From CAZUTO01 sp964623085 (GTDB lineage Bacteria; Pseudomonadota; Gammaproteobacteria; Pseudomonadales; GM7GCV1): a DNA stretch of 64,000 nt. The position numbers and the translations under genes are program-made. Below are positions 8,683 to 18,055 of this stretch, piece by piece; the first letter of the stretch is position 1, and each line of letters starts with the position of its first letter. The notes beneath the pieces were generated by a model. It was not told the origin of the DNA and ran no database searches. It was given only the letters and a program-made list of their open reading frames with translations. Location: contig CAZUTO010000001.1 of assembly GCA_964623085.1 (NCBI GenBank), forward strand, positions 214,664 through 278,663. The letters run 5' to 3'.

Positions 8683-9834
8683 TTAAGTAATCGTGTTAGA
8701 TCGAGGATCGCCCTCTTCCACAAACACAAATCCAAGATCTTCTACCTTCTCACGTAGGGCTTGAGAACCGCCACACCCATCAAATACGTACGCTGATCGC
8801 TCCCTTCGCGAAGGGTATGAACGTCGCAGTTCGTCAAACCAACTACCACTATCCTTTTCAGCAACGGTCGCTTCCATAAACGCTCGCTTCACTGTTTCCG
8901 TATCTACGCGCGGATCATAGATTTTCAGGAGCATGTCGTTTATAGAATCGTATTTTGGAAGCGTAGCTTGATCCAAGCCTAAATCGCGGCTGTCACGAGG
9001 ATCCCAGGCAATACCAAAGTGCTCACAAAATCTTTGATACACCTGCTGCGAGCCATTCTGTTTGCCTTCGATCGAATACCCGGCAACATGAGGCGTTGCA
9101 ATAACAGCTGTCTTTAGGCTGTTTGTATCTATGCACGGTTCTTTATCCCAAACGTCCAAGACCCAGCGCACATCAGGCCGTTCTTGCGCTACCAAATGCA
9201 TTGCTTTCTCGTCCAGCACAGCGCCTCTACCGGCACTAATTAGTATTGCACCAGACTTCATCAAGCGGAGCTGCGCTTCACCGATCATTGCATTCGTCGG
9301 GAACCGACCAGAATCGGTATAGGGTGTATGCAAGCAAACAATATCTGATGCTAGCGCGTCGTCCAGAGTGCTGAGCGTTCTGGACTCCTTCCCATGGTCG
9401 AGAAACGGATCATAGGCGACGACATCCATACCAAGCTTCGAAAGCTCGTCATACACCGCTTTTCCAACGTTACCGCACCCCACGACACCGGCACGCTTAC
9501 CAAACTCCAATTCATTTAGCGCAGCCAATGCACTAGTTACATACTCTGTCACCGATCGAGCATTACAGCCCGGCGCATAGCACCAGTCGATACCAGTATT
9601 ATTGAGAAACGCCGTGTCAATATGGTCGGTTCCTGCTGTGCAGCTCCCGACAAACTCGACAGTCGTATTTGCAATCAATGATTCAATAACCGGCGTGACC
9701 GAACGAACAATCAACGCCTGAGCACCTTCTAGTGTCTCCTTAGAGATCATTCGCCCAGCACATCGAACGAGGTCTGCATGAGCACCGAATAACTCGTCTG
9801 CTAACGGGACGTTTTCATCAACAACAAGCTTCAA
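8683..9834 (-). CDS. pdxB: 4-phosphoerythronate dehydrogenase
   Basis: NAD-dependent 2-hydroxyacid dehydrogenase of the DXP-dependent pyridoxal phosphate pathway. The 383-residue protein begins MKLVVDENVPLADELFG, has the Rossmann motif GCGNVGKAVYDEL, the catalytic-histidine region ATPHVAGYSIEGK, and the C-terminal DUF3410-type dimerisation domain that separates PdxB from other family members. Its ATG overlaps the stop of epmC by four bases (9831-9834), so the two are translationally coupled with epmC upstream. Confidence 0.95.
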   Translation of the reverse strand: MKLVVDENVPLADELFGAHADLVRCAGRMISKETLEGAQALIVRSVTPVIESLIANTTVEFVGSCTAGTDHIDTAFLNNTGIDWCYAPGCNARSVTEYVTSALAALNELEFGKRAGVVGCGNVGKAVYDELSKLGMDVVAYDPFLDHGKESRTLSTLDDALASDIVCLHTPYTDSGRFPTNAMIGEAQLRLMKSGAILISAGRGAVLDEKAMHLVAQERPDVRWVLDVWDKEPCIDTNSLKTAVIATPHVAGYSIEGKQNGSQQVYQRFCEHFGIAWDPRDSRDLGLDQATLPKYDSINDMLLKIYDPRVDTETVKRAFMEATVAEKDSGSWFDELRRSYPSRRERSAYVFDGCGGSQALREKVEDLGFVFVEEGDPRSNTIT

Positions 9835-10364
9835 CGGGTTAACTCTTTTAGTTCGTAGCTATTTGGATCTAACGGAAAGCGTTCGTCCCTAGCCTGATCC
9901 AATAGCCTGTTTACATACATCTTCGCACGGGCCGGTAAACCATCGCTAAGATAACGCTGAACCTGTTCATATACCGCAACTGAAAAGGATCCGTCGGTCA
10001 ATTGGCCAGTGCTGAGATTGTCAGCACTGATACGAAAAGGCAGCCCAATCGTTTTTGAAAAAATCCACTCCAATGCCTGAGGTTGCACTTCCACAGTCTC
10101 AAACGCTTGCTGCTGTGCGGGATTTCTTCCATCCGGTGTATACCAATAACCGTAATCGTCAATGAGCCTGCGGGCGGGCCCAGCAATACACCAGTGCGCC
10201 ACTTCGTGTAATGCTGAAGATATATAGTCTTCTCGATAACATATAAGTGCGGAATCTTTTCCCCGCGGCGCTAGATAGTATGGCTCATCATAACCACCAA
10301 CCAAAAGCGTGTTATAGCCGCTATAGAAAGCGTTTTTAAAAGCAGAGCTGATCAGATCTTGCAT
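9831..10364 (-). CDS. epmC: elongation factor P hydroxylase
   Basis: EpmC (YfcM) hydroxylates the beta-lysylated lysine of EF-P. The 177-residue protein has GGYDEPYYLAPRG near the N terminus and the metal-binding SALHEVAHWCIAG (H53, E54, H57), followed by FETVEVQPQALEW, all hallmarks of the family. EpmA and EpmB, which install the lysine, are not in the window. It overlaps pdxB by four bases and lies upstream of it. Confidence 0.9.
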   Translation of the reverse strand: MQDLISSAFKNAFYSGYNTLLVGGYDEPYYLAPRGKDSALICYREDYISSALHEVAHWCIAGPARRLIDDYGYWYTPDGRNPAQQQAFETVEVQPQALEWIFSKTIGLPFRISADNLSTGQLTDGSFSVAVYEQVQRYLSDGLPARAKMYVNRLLDQARDERFPLDPNSYELKELTR

Positions 10365-10650
10365 AGCATCTTAGTAAATGTAGCATCGTGGAAAATATCT
10401 TGGTGAATTTGGTATCGACAGGAATATAAACTGTCTAAAAAAAGATATTGCTATCAAACTAGGTAACATTCGGACGACAGTGTTCTTCAAAGCCCATACA
10501 ACAAAAAAATTCGCCGTAAATGCGGCCTACGATTTCAGCATAGAACCCGCACCTACACAAGGTCTTGTGTTTAATCTCAATCATCTATACCTTATGTAGT
10601 ATTCTAGATAATCTACACAATTCTTTCTGCTCACCCAGATGAGGAAGATT
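10365..10650. other. AT-rich intergenic region between epmC and an unrecognised gene
   Basis: A divergent gap of 286 bases. No coding region or RNA gene is recognisable. Near the right end (about 10594-10616) an imperfect palindrome has TGTAG/CTACA arms centred on CTAG; it could be an operator for the downstream gene at 10651, but one arm carries an indel, so support is weak. Confidence 0.35.
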
Positions 10651-11352
10651 ATGTCTAAGCCAAGCGCCAATATAAGCGCAAAAAATGTCGTTGATATTCG
10701 TACCGGTGAGACTTGGACTGAGGCTAATAGCCAGCGGTTTATACGACTTTCTCCGGAAATCGATGGCTTGGAAATGCTTTACACCAATGAGCTTCACCCT
10801 GAGAAACTTTTCAGCGTGAAGATACTTTGTTGGGGCTTGCGCGCGAATGGCGATATTGTCGGTCTCGTGCCATGGCTAGACGGTATTCAGGCCTGCCCTA
10901 GTATCGATGACCCCCTGCATGGAACCTGGCAAGGCTACTTTGATCCAGGTATTGAAGACGTCTTCTTTGACGCACCCGAACACAAGATTCTTGAATTAGA
11001 CGGCGCCGCAGAATATTACCAATACGACTGTCTAACCGAAAACGATGTCATCCAAGAGATCCCCGATATCATCGGGACACATGCAGTGTTATCGGACGAC
11101 GGCTTTAGCTCAATCACTCTATCTGAAGTAGTCAGTTGGGAACTGCGACACAGCGGAAAAATCGAGGCGATGTTAATTAACGAAGATCGGGTTACATCAA
11201 CGCCGGTTTTACCAGGCGACGTTTGTCTTTATCCGGCCTACACAAATTCGGCATTTCAATATTTCTTTCAACACAAAATAGCCAACAAGCTAAAGAAAAA
11301 AGATCCAGAAGCCATCGCTGCTATCGCCTTATTGCTAAACAAAGACACATAG
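10651..11352 (+). CDS. conserved-looking protein of unknown function
   Basis: I do not recognise this 233-residue protein with certainty. It starts MSKPSANISAKNVVDIRTGE and is acidic, with many Asp/Glu and aromatic residues (HGTWQGYFDPGIEDVFF, AAEYYQYDCL), and a Lys-rich, Ala/Leu-rich C-terminal helix (KLKKKDPEAIAAIALLL). No signal peptide, membrane span or known catalytic motif is visible, so it is probably cytoplasmic. The ATG at 10651 is chosen over the one at 10639 because GAGGAAG lies just upstream at ideal spacing. It is convergent with yheU and appears to be transcribed alone. Confidence 0.75.
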   Translation: MSKPSANISAKNVVDIRTGETWTEANSQRFIRLSPEIDGLEMLYTNELHPEKLFSVKILCWGLRANGDIVGLVPWLDGIQACPSIDDPLHGTWQGYFDPGIEDVFFDAPEHKILELDGAAEYYQYDCLTENDVIQEIPDIIGTHAVLSDDGFSSITLSEVVSWELRHSGKIEAMLINEDRVTSTPVLPGDVCLYPAYTNSAFQYFFQHKIANKLKKKDPEAIAAIALLLNKDT

Positions 11353-11388
11353 AATTACTATCAACATAGTGATATAAATAACTGATTT

Positions 11389-11598
11389 TTATTTGCTTTT
11401 TTCTATAATTGACGCCGTCTCTGTTTCGACATCCCAAACAATGGCAGCCACACCAGAGTCGAGCGCTGACTTTACCTCGGCAATTTTTACAGCGCGTGTT
11501 TTCTCTTCCATGCCGTAATCGGTTCCGTCGCGGGTTACAAGTTCATCGATAAGTCGCTGTAAAACCTCGTCTTCTAGCGATTCCCACGGTATTTCCAT
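11389..11598 (-). CDS. yheU: YheU-family (UPF0270) protein
   Basis: A 69-residue protein beginning MEIPWESLEDEVLQRLIDE, followed by LVTRDGTDYG, EKTRAVKIAEVK and a closing AAIVWDVETETASI. The IPW start and RDGTDYG motif are diagnostic of the YheU family, whose role is unknown. The ATG at 11598 matches the family start; longer in-frame extensions to 11673 would run into the divergent ACT-domain gene. It is convergent with the gene at 10651. Confidence 0.87.
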   Translation of the reverse strand: MEIPWESLEDEVLQRLIDELVTRDGTDYGMEEKTRAVKIAEVKSALDSGVAAIVWDVETETASIIEKSK

Positions 11599-11661
11599 GT
11601 CATTCTTCTGGTTAGATGGGCGATAATGAATAATAACCGCTCCACCACAAAGAGTCTCTGC

Positions 11662-12171
11662 ATGCGTAAACAATACGTTCTCACAATCATTGGCAACGAT
11701 AAGTCCGGCCTAGTAGATAGTCTGGCCAAGGTGGTCAAAGAATATGACGGAAACTGGTTAGAAAGCAGAATGGCGAACCTAGCTGGGAAATTCTCTGGAA
11801 TTGTTCTTGTCTCTATCAACGCTGAAAAAGGCGACGCCTTTGAAGTAGCTGTAGGCGATCTCCAAACCGAAACTGGCCTGTCAGTAAGAGCCACCGCGAT
11901 CGAAGACATACCAAAAGAAGGCTGTCATACGCAAAGTTTGACGCTGGTAGCGAACGATCGACCTGGGATTCTCAGCGAATTGACGAGTATTCTGGCAACA
12001 CTGGGTATTAATGTCGAAGAGCTGGCTACAGACTGCTCTCCCGCGCCTATGTCTAGTCATGTTCTATTTAATGCCAAGGCTAAGATCAGCATTCCAGACA
12101 ACCTAACTACGGACCAGGTGCGCGCCGAGCTAGAAACGCTTGCCGACGATCTCATGGTGGAAATCAATTAG
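11662..12171 (+). CDS. gcvR: double-ACT-domain protein, glycine cleavage repressor (GcvR) family
   Basis: A 169-residue protein made of two ACT domains: the first starts QYVLTIIGNDKSGLVDSLAKV, the second LTLVANDRPGILSELTSIL followed by LGINVEELATDC. This is the arrangement of GcvR, which in E. coli binds glycine and antagonises GcvA. No gcv genes are in the window, so the regulatory target is unknown here. Start at ATG 11662 (AAAGAG upstream) matches the family; an in-frame ATG at 11626 is possible. Nine bases precede trmL. Confidence 0.82.
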   Translation: MRKQYVLTIIGNDKSGLVDSLAKVVKEYDGNWLESRMANLAGKFSGIVLVSINAEKGDAFEVAVGDLQTETGLSVRATAIEDIPKEGCHTQSLTLVANDRPGILSELTSILATLGINVEELATDCSPAPMSSHVLFNAKAKISIPDNLTTDQVRAELETLADDLMVEIN

Positions 12172-12179
12172 CCTACAAG

Positions 12180-12644
12180 ATGTTTAACATTGTCTTATAT
12201 CAGCCAGAGATTCCACCCAACACTGGTAACATTATTCGATTAGCCGCCAATACTGGTTGTCATTTACATCTCATCGAGCCACTTGGTTTCGCGTTAGACG
12301 ACAAGCGTATGCGGCGTGCTGGGCTTGATTACTTGGAATTTGCGGAAATTAGGAACCATTCGAGCTGGGCAGATTTTCTTGTAGAGGACGCGCCTAAACG
12401 ACTTTTTGCGTTTAGCACCAAAGCCAAATCTAACTATAGCCAAGCGCGATTTTCCGCTTCCGATTACCTTCTGTTTGGACCTGAAACACGCGGGCTACCG
12501 CAAGAAATTCTCGATGCGCAAGACCCTGACACGCTATTGCGACTACCAATGCTCCCTAACAGTCGCAGCCTGAATCTTTCCAACAGTGTTACGGCGGTCG
12601 TATACGAAGCTTGGCGGCAAAATGGCTTTGGTGGCGCTTCATGA
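12180..12644 (+). CDS. trmL: tRNA (cytidine/uridine-34 2'-O)-methyltransferase
   Basis: SPOUT-class methyltransferase that 2'-O-methylates the wobble base of leucine tRNAs. The 154-residue protein has PEIPPNTGNIIRLAANTG at the N terminus, LFGPETRGLP (SAM loop) and LPMLPNSRSLNLSNSV in the C-terminal trefoil knot. The length matches the family. Its last four bases overlap the start of the flavodoxin gene (ATGA), so the two are coupled. Confidence 0.94.
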   Translation: MFNIVLYQPEIPPNTGNIIRLAANTGCHLHLIEPLGFALDDKRMRRAGLDYLEFAEIRNHSSWADFLVEDAPKRLFAFSTKAKSNYSQARFSASDYLLFGPETRGLPQEILDAQDPDTLLRLPMLPNSRSLNLSNSVTAVVYEAWRQNGFGGAS

Positions 12645-13180
12645 AATCGAAGAAAATAGGTCTGTTCTACGGATCCTCGACTTGCTATACCGAATTTGTC
12701 GCGGAGAAAATTGAACAACATCTTGGCGACCCCGTAATCGAACTACACAATATTGCGAACACATCACTGGAGCTAATACAGCACTATGAACTCATCCTTT
12801 TCGGTATTCCTACTTGGGACTACGGTGAGCTGCAGGAAGATTGGGAATCTATCTGGGATGATCTAGATCAGATCGATCTTTCTGGCAAAGCATGTGCCAT
12901 TTTCGGGCTGGGTGATCAGCTCGGATACGCAGATTGGTTCCAAGACGCGATTGGTTACCTGTACTTCAAATTGCGATCTTTAGATGGACAAATGATTGGT
13001 ACCTGGCCCAACAAAGGGTATACCTTTAATGAATCCAAGGGTCTGTCCGAAGACAAGAGTCATTTTCTAGGGCTAGCATTGGATGAAGAAAATCAGCCCG
13101 AACTCACAGACGATCGGCTATCTCAATGGTTAGAACAAATTTTTAAGGAATCCGAACAAATTGGAATTTATGTTCGTTAG
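12641..13180 (+). CDS. fldB: long-chain flavodoxin, FldB type
   Basis: FMN-containing electron carrier. The 179-residue protein has the phosphate-binding loop GLFYGSSTCYTE, GIPTWDYGELQEDWE and GLGDQLGYADWF, closely matching FldB rather than FldA. The long-chain insert is present. The ATG at 12641 overlaps the trmL stop. It is convergent with uppP, the two stops overlapping by four bases (13177-13180). Confidence 0.92.
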   Translation: MKSKKIGLFYGSSTCYTEFVAEKIEQHLGDPVIELHNIANTSLELIQHYELILFGIPTWDYGELQEDWESIWDDLDQIDLSGKACAIFGLGDQLGYADWFQDAIGYLYFKLRSLDGQMIGTWPNKGYTFNESKGLSEDKSHFLGLALDEENQPELTDDRLSQWLEQIFKESEQIGIYVR

Positions 13181-13965
13181 AACATCAAAAACAACCCAAC
13201 GCCAAGTAATAGGCGATACACAACAAAGGGCATCATTCCAATGCGCTCAATGAACACCAGGAAAAAGTGAATGCACGCGTAGGCAGACAAGCCTGATACA
13301 AGGGTAGCCAATCCAATAAGGGTCCAGGGAACGGACACCTCTTGCGCTAGGCTCAGCGCCTGCCACAATCCGCTAGCGAGAATAATTGGCACGGACAAAA
13401 GGAATGAAAAGCGAGCCGCAGACACACGCTTAAAACCAATCAACAGCGCCATGGTAATCGTGATACCAGACCTGGATGTACCAGGAATCAATGCCAGCGC
13501 TTGAGCTACCCCAATTAACAACGCAAATAAAACCGTCATTTGCGCTAGTTCCAAGCGCTCTGAATTCCACCGATCAGCAATACCCAGCAAAATACCACCG
13601 ACGATAGTGGAATAAGCAATGACCTGTGCCGAGCGAAGGTGTTGTTCAATAAAACCCTCAAACACAAAACCGGCCAAAAGTGCTGGAATAGTCGCAATAA
13701 CAATCATCCAAGCTAGGCGGCCGGATTCAGTCACGTCACCCCTGAGACTTCTTAGACCACCAGATATAAGAGATTTTAAGTCATGCCGAAAATAAAACAC
13801 TACTGCTGCCAGCGAACCCAAGTGAACAGCAACATCAAACGCCAAGCCCTGATCTGGCCAGCCCAGTAGCTGCGATGGCAATATAAGATGCGCAGAGCTA
13901 GAGATCGGTAAAAACTCACTGAGACCCTGTATAAGCGCAAGAATAACTGCTTGAAACCAATCCAT
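13177..13965 (-). CDS. uppP: undecaprenyl-diphosphatase
   Basis: Integral membrane phosphatase recycling the undecaprenyl carrier for cell-wall synthesis; also called BacA for bacitracin resistance. The 262-residue, strongly hydrophobic protein carries the two signature blocks GLSEFLPISSSAHL and PGTSRSGITIT. The ATG follows the tsaB stop by one base, so it is almost certainly co-transcribed with tsaB. Confidence 0.95.
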   Translation of the reverse strand: MDWFQAVILALIQGLSEFLPISSSAHLILPSQLLGWPDQGLAFDVAVHLGSLAAVVFYFRHDLKSLISGGLRSLRGDVTESGRLAWMIVIATIPALLAGFVFEGFIEQHLRSAQVIAYSTIVGGILLGIADRWNSERLELAQMTVLFALLIGVAQALALIPGTSRSGITITMALLIGFKRVSAARFSFLLSVPIILASGLWQALSLAQEVSVPWTLIGLATLVSGLSAYACIHFFLVFIERIGMMPFVVYRLLLGVGLFLMF

Positions 13966-13966
13966 A

Positions 13967-14662
13967 TTAAACGCCCTGCTGATCCAGTTTTTGCCAGGCT
14001 TCTTCGCGCCTTAAATAAGCCGGCTCTAGCTGCAATGGCGGAATAAATTCGCTTTGGTTGTATGCAACTAGCGCCAGTTTGCACATATCCGCAGCATGAA
14101 TGTCAGCATTGGCGCAGGAATGAGTAAATTCTGCGTCTGCAAAAGCATCTAATGCCAAAGCAGTGCCAATTCCGTATTGACACTGGCCAGCCAATTTAGA
14201 CGCGTCCTCATAATCCAACAGCAGGTCTTCACTATCTCTGACTAAAGAACCATTTGCATCCATACTGAAACAGGCGCAGTAGATTTCACCCATACGTGCA
14301 TCCAAACCAACGAAGAGTTCGTCTCCCTCTGCCAATTTCACATCCCAACGCCCATAGCCAACCGCCAGAGCGTTCAACGATGAAATGCCAATGACGGGGA
14401 TACCCAACGAATAACCAAGCGCTTGCGAGGCGCTCAACGCGATTCTCAAACCGGTAAAAGATCCCGGTCCTTTCGCGACCGCGATGGCATCAAGATCCCT
14501 TTTAACTAGACCTGCGGTTTCGAGTAGCTGTCTGATCATTGGAAGAACCAGCTGAGCATGCCGCCGCGGTTCAGAACTAAATTCTTCATACAGACTATCC
14601 CCGTTGCACAGGGCAACAGAGCAAGATTGATCTGTACAATCTATTGCAAGCAATGTCGTCAT
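13967..14662 (-). CDS. tsaB: tRNA threonylcarbamoyladenosine biosynthesis protein TsaB
   Basis: Scaffold partner of TsaD and TsaE in making t6A37 in tRNA. The 231-residue protein begins MTTLLAIDCTDQSCSVAL and has AVAKGPGSFTGLRIALS, the hallmark of the YeaZ/TsaB family. The start is ATG 14662; an upstream extension to 14692 adds ten residues without family support. TsaD and TsaE are not in the window. It lies one base upstream of uppP. Confidence 0.94.
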   Translation of the reverse strand: MTTLLAIDCTDQSCSVALCNGDSLYEEFSSEPRRHAQLVLPMIRQLLETAGLVKRDLDAIAVAKGPGSFTGLRIALSASQALGYSLGIPVIGISSLNALAVGYGRWDVKLAEGDELFVGLDARMGEIYCACFSMDANGSLVRDSEDLLLDYEDASKLAGQCQYGIGTALALDAFADAEFTHSCANADIHAADMCKLALVAYNQSEFIPPLQLEPAYLRREEAWQKLDQQGV

Positions 14663-14739
14663 AGCGAAACAGCCGAGAAAGCTATAAAGCATCCACCTAA
14701 AATATTCTTAGCCCGCCTTGCCAATATGCACACAAGTGG

Positions 14740-15738
14740 TCACACCATTCCGTCAAGGTAAGGTGACACAATCTGCTCAAGCGCTTTCATATGGCCCTCA
14801 CTGGCATTTAGGCACGGGATGAGTCGCAACTTTTTACCGCCCGCTTCCTCAAAAATCTCGCCATTTTGCTCAGTAATTTCTTCGAGGGTTTCCAAACAGT
14901 CTGCGGAGAAGGCAGGACACACCACATCAAGGGTTTCTATACCTTGCCGACCAAGTTCTTCGATGGTTTTATCCGTATAAGGTTTTAGCCACTCTGCTTT
15001 TCCGAACCGACTTTGGTATGTCATACGGAAACCATCTTCATCCAAACCCAGTTTGTGGGACACCGCACCTGTCGTGCATTCACATTGCCCAGCATAGGGA
15101 TCGCCTGCATCCACATACGACTTTGGAATGCCATGATAAGAAAACAGTAGATAGTCTCCCCGACCGTTTTCTTGCCAAAAATCTTCAATGCTCTGGCAAA
15201 GCGCATCGATAAAGGCTTCTTTGTAAAAATAGGCGTTAATAATCGACAAGCCAGGTAAGGCACGCTTAGTTTTTACGTAATCGCCGATTTGATCGTAAAC
15301 AGCACCCGTTGTCGAACCTGAGTACTGAGGGTACATCGGCAACACCAAAATACGGCGATGACCTGTTTCATAAAGTGCGTTGATTGTCCCAGCTATAGAA
15401 GGCTCTCCATAGGTCATGGCGTATCGAACCGTAGGTGGAGACTCACTGTAACGCTTTGCAAGAAGGTTGCTTAGGCCCGCTACCTGATCCTCCGTAATCC
15501 AACGAATCGGGGAGCCGCGGTCAGTCCATATGAGTTTGTACGCCTCTGCAACCTTGCTAGGCCTAAAAGGCAAAACAAACAAATTGAGGATAATCAACCA
15601 AACAACTCGTGGAATCTCCACGACACGAGAATCACTAAGAAACTCACGCAAAAACTTTCGGACAGCCTTTGGCGTCGGCGCTTCCGGCGTACCAAGATTA
15701 ACGAGTACCACTGCTGCTGGCTGGCGCTGGCCTTTCAT
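14740..15738 (-). CDS. hemH: ferrochelatase
   Basis: Inserts ferrous iron into protoporphyrin IX, the last step of protoheme synthesis. The 332-residue protein has VVLVNLGTPEAPTPKAVRKF at the N terminus, the catalytic-histidine region LLFSYHGIPKSY, and QSRFGKAEWLKPYTD plus CPAFSADCLETLEE in the C-terminal half. It is 34 bases downstream of adk on the same strand. Confidence 0.96.
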   Translation of the reverse strand: MKGQRQPAAVVLVNLGTPEAPTPKAVRKFLREFLSDSRVVEIPRVVWLIILNLFVLPFRPSKVAEAYKLIWTDRGSPIRWITEDQVAGLSNLLAKRYSESPPTVRYAMTYGEPSIAGTINALYETGHRRILVLPMYPQYSGSTTGAVYDQIGDYVKTKRALPGLSIINAYFYKEAFIDALCQSIEDFWQENGRGDYLLFSYHGIPKSYVDAGDPYAGQCECTTGAVSHKLGLDEDGFRMTYQSRFGKAEWLKPYTDKTIEELGRQGIETLDVVCPAFSADCLETLEEITEQNGEIFEEAGGKKLRLIPCLNASEGHMKALEQIVSPYLDGMV

Positions 15739-15772
15739 ATATTATTATCTAATAACCGAGCCGATTAACAGC

Positions 15773-16414
15773 TCAGGATACGGTGGCGAGAACTTTGCGA
15801 GAGATCTCCTCGACCGAACCCACGCCTTCCACCGACAAATAAGACGTTTGATCAGGGCCTTTTGACTTATAAAAATCAACAAGCGGTTCGGTTTGGTCGT
15901 GATAAACGGCCAAACGATGCAATACTGTTTCTTCTTTATCATCGTCGCGCTGAATCAACGGCTCGCCTGTCTCGTCGTCCACATCTTTATTTAATGGAGG
16001 GTTATGATCAACATGGTATACCCGCCCTGACGCTGGATGGACTCGCCGACCGCTCAGGCGGCTAACGATTTCATCATCGGGTACAACAATTTCAAGCACT
16101 TTGTCTATTTTGATACCTGCTTCCACCAAGGCCTCGGCCTGCGGAATCGTTCGCGGGAATCCATCAAACAAAAACCCTTTACTGCAATCGGGTTCCTGAA
16201 TTCGCTCTTTTACTAATGAAACAATGAGATCATCAGATACCAATGCACCTGAATCCATCACTGATTTCACCTGTATACCAAGTTCAGAACCAGATTTAAC
16301 CGCGGCACGAAGCATGTCACCCGTCGAAATCTGAGGAATACTAAAGGTTTCGGTAATAACTTTGGCCTGAGTACCCTTACCGGCGCCAGGTGGCCCTAGC
16401 AGAATTATTCGCAT
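15773..16414 (-). CDS. adk: adenylate kinase
   Basis: Interconverts ATP, ADP and AMP. The 213-residue protein begins with the P-loop MRIILLGPPGAGKGTQAK, has the AMP-binding FLFDGFPRTIPQAEAL, and a long LID domain (RRVHPASGRVYH) of the zinc-free type, since the four-cysteine set is absent. It lies upstream of hemH, an adk-hemH order also found in E. coli. Confidence 0.97.
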   Translation of the reverse strand: MRIILLGPPGAGKGTQAKVITETFSIPQISTGDMLRAAVKSGSELGIQVKSVMDSGALVSDDLIVSLVKERIQEPDCSKGFLFDGFPRTIPQAEALVEAGIKIDKVLEIVVPDDEIVSRLSGRRVHPASGRVYHVDHNPPLNKDVDDETGEPLIQRDDDKEETVLHRLAVYHDQTEPLVDFYKSKGPDQTSYLSVEGVGSVEEISRKVLATVS

Positions 16415-16523
16415 AAATGCTTATCCTAACTACATTTTCAGAGCGCGCTAGATTACAGGCTCTTATCACACCAAACAAGCCGACTATCTGCACCAAAAAT
16501 CATCAACACAAGTGACGTTCTAG

Positions 16524-17168
16524 CTAGTTGGCAGCCCCCGGAAAGTACACTGGAGTGTCATTGGAGCGCCACACTGAGCGCTTAGTCATTATTTTCTCAA
16601 AGCTCGCATCAGCGAGCCAATAGTCCAACCATTGTCTTGTCCGCTTATATTCGCTTTGATCAAACCAAGCTTTATCGACAAATGCGAACTGCCGAATAAA
16701 GGGAAATATTGCGACATCGGCCAGTCGAGGTACCTGATCGAGTAAAAAGCGGTGCTTGCTGAGTAACGATTCTATCTCGACAAGAAAATCTATGGCTTTG
16801 CCGCGATAGTGTTCTTGAGAGTATTCAGGGTAACCGACTTGGTATTTATACCGATCCAACCAATATTTGAATTCAGAGTCGCTCCTATCGATGAGCATAA
16901 GAGATTTATCAAGATCATTCAGCCAACGCTCAGGATCATTTTTCGCTATTACCCACAACATCAACTCCAAGCTTTCCTCAATCACCATGTTGCCAACTAC
17001 CGCGACTGGCACCGTGCCCTTTGGCGAGCAGTGCAACATCGATTCCGGTTTGTCTTTGAGTAAAATCTCCCGAAGTTCAAACTGTTCCGCCGCGCTATAG
17101 CAAATGGCCATTCTTGCTCTCATCGCATAGGGGCAGCGTCGAAAACTGTAGAGTACGGGATTATTCAA
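16524..17168 (-). CDS. glutathione S-transferase family protein
   Basis: A 214-residue protein with a thioredoxin-fold N-terminal domain containing SFRRCPYAMRARMAI, where CPYA is the candidate active site, and GTVPVA plus IEESLEL as the cis-Pro and glutathione-binding motifs. The remainder is the all-helical GST C-terminal domain with ADVAIFPFIRQ. The CPYA motif resembles the glutaredoxin-2-like or omega-class GSTs. Substrate is unknown. The 109-base gap to adk shows no terminator. Confidence 0.82.
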   Translation of the reverse strand: MNNPVLYSFRRCPYAMRARMAICYSAAEQFELREILLKDKPESMLHCSPKGTVPVAVVGNMVIEESLELMLWVIAKNDPERWLNDLDKSLMLIDRSDSEFKYWLDRYKYQVGYPEYSQEHYRGKAIDFLVEIESLLSKHRFLLDQVPRLADVAIFPFIRQFAFVDKAWFDQSEYKRTRQWLDYWLADASFEKIMTKRSVWRSNDTPVYFPGAAN

Positions 17169-17203
17169 GATCGACTTGGCAATAAAGAAAGAGATGGAAA
17201 CTT

Positions 17204-18055
17204 CTATTTGCCTGCCTGCGCATGGACTTTCGCTTTACGCCAAAGCACGTCCATTTGTTCAGGACTAAGCGATTCAAAAGAGTCATTTGGACACGTTTTT
17301 TCAAATTCCGACAACATCACTGAATACCGCGCCATGAATTTATTGGTTGATCGACGTAAAGCCGTTTCACTGTCGATCTTCAAATGACGAGCCAAGTTGA
17401 CGCAACTAAAAAACAAATCACCTATTTCGTCCTCAATGGCGTCGCGATCTTGACTGGCAACTGCTTGATCTAACTCGGAGATCTCCTCCTGAATTTTTTC
17501 ATAGACCGGCGAAATAGATTCCCAATCAAATTTTTGTTTTGCCGCGCGTTTTTGAATCTTTTGAGCTCGGCTTAATGCCGGCGAGGCTTTCGGAACATCA
17601 TCGAACACACCTTCGAGACCTCTGTTATTGCGCTCTTCTTGTTTGATCGTTTCCCAAGCCTGGCTAACAGATTCTTTGTGACTGCCCGAATCCATGTCTC
17701 GGCGGCTTTCTAATGTTCCATCCGGAAATACATGAGGATGACGACGAATGAGTTTACGCACCAAGGTGTCGATGACCATTGGCATATCAAAACGATCTTC
17801 CTCCGCAGCAAGCTGACAATAGAATACTGCCTGAAAAAGATGATCGCCAAGTTCTTCTTGTAGCCCGGTTAAATCACCACGTTCGATCGCATCAGCCACT
17901 TCATAGGCCTCTTCAATTGTCGAAGGCACGACGGTTTTAAAGGTCTGTTCGATATCCCATGGGCAGCCATCTTCCGGCGCACGCAACCGTTGCATCAGAT
18001 ACAACAGCGCATCGAGGCCATACATATCTGCATCTTTATCTACCAGTTCAGACAT
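17204..18055 (-). CDS. mazG: nucleoside triphosphate pyrophosphohydrolase
   Basis: All-alpha NTP pyrophosphatase that hydrolyses NTPs to NMP and diphosphate. The 283-residue protein has RAPEDGCPWDIEQTF and the metal-binding EEAYEVADAI plus EELGDHLFQAVFY in the first MazG repeat, with EEISELDQAV and EDEIGDLFFSCVNLAR in the second. The start ATG 18055 overlaps the cysM stop by eight bases. In many gammaproteobacteria mazG follows relA; here it directly follows cysM. Confidence 0.95.
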   Translation of the reverse strand: MSELVDKDADMYGLDALLYLMQRLRAPEDGCPWDIEQTFKTVVPSTIEEAYEVADAIERGDLTGLQEELGDHLFQAVFYCQLAAEEDRFDMPMVIDTLVRKLIRRHPHVFPDGTLESRRDMDSGSHKESVSQAWETIKQEERNNRGLEGVFDDVPKASPALSRAQKIQKRAAKQKFDWESISPVYEKIQEEISELDQAVASQDRDAIEDEIGDLFFSCVNLARHLKIDSETALRRSTNKFMARYSVMLSEFEKTCPNDSFESLSPEQMDVLWRKAKVHAQAGK

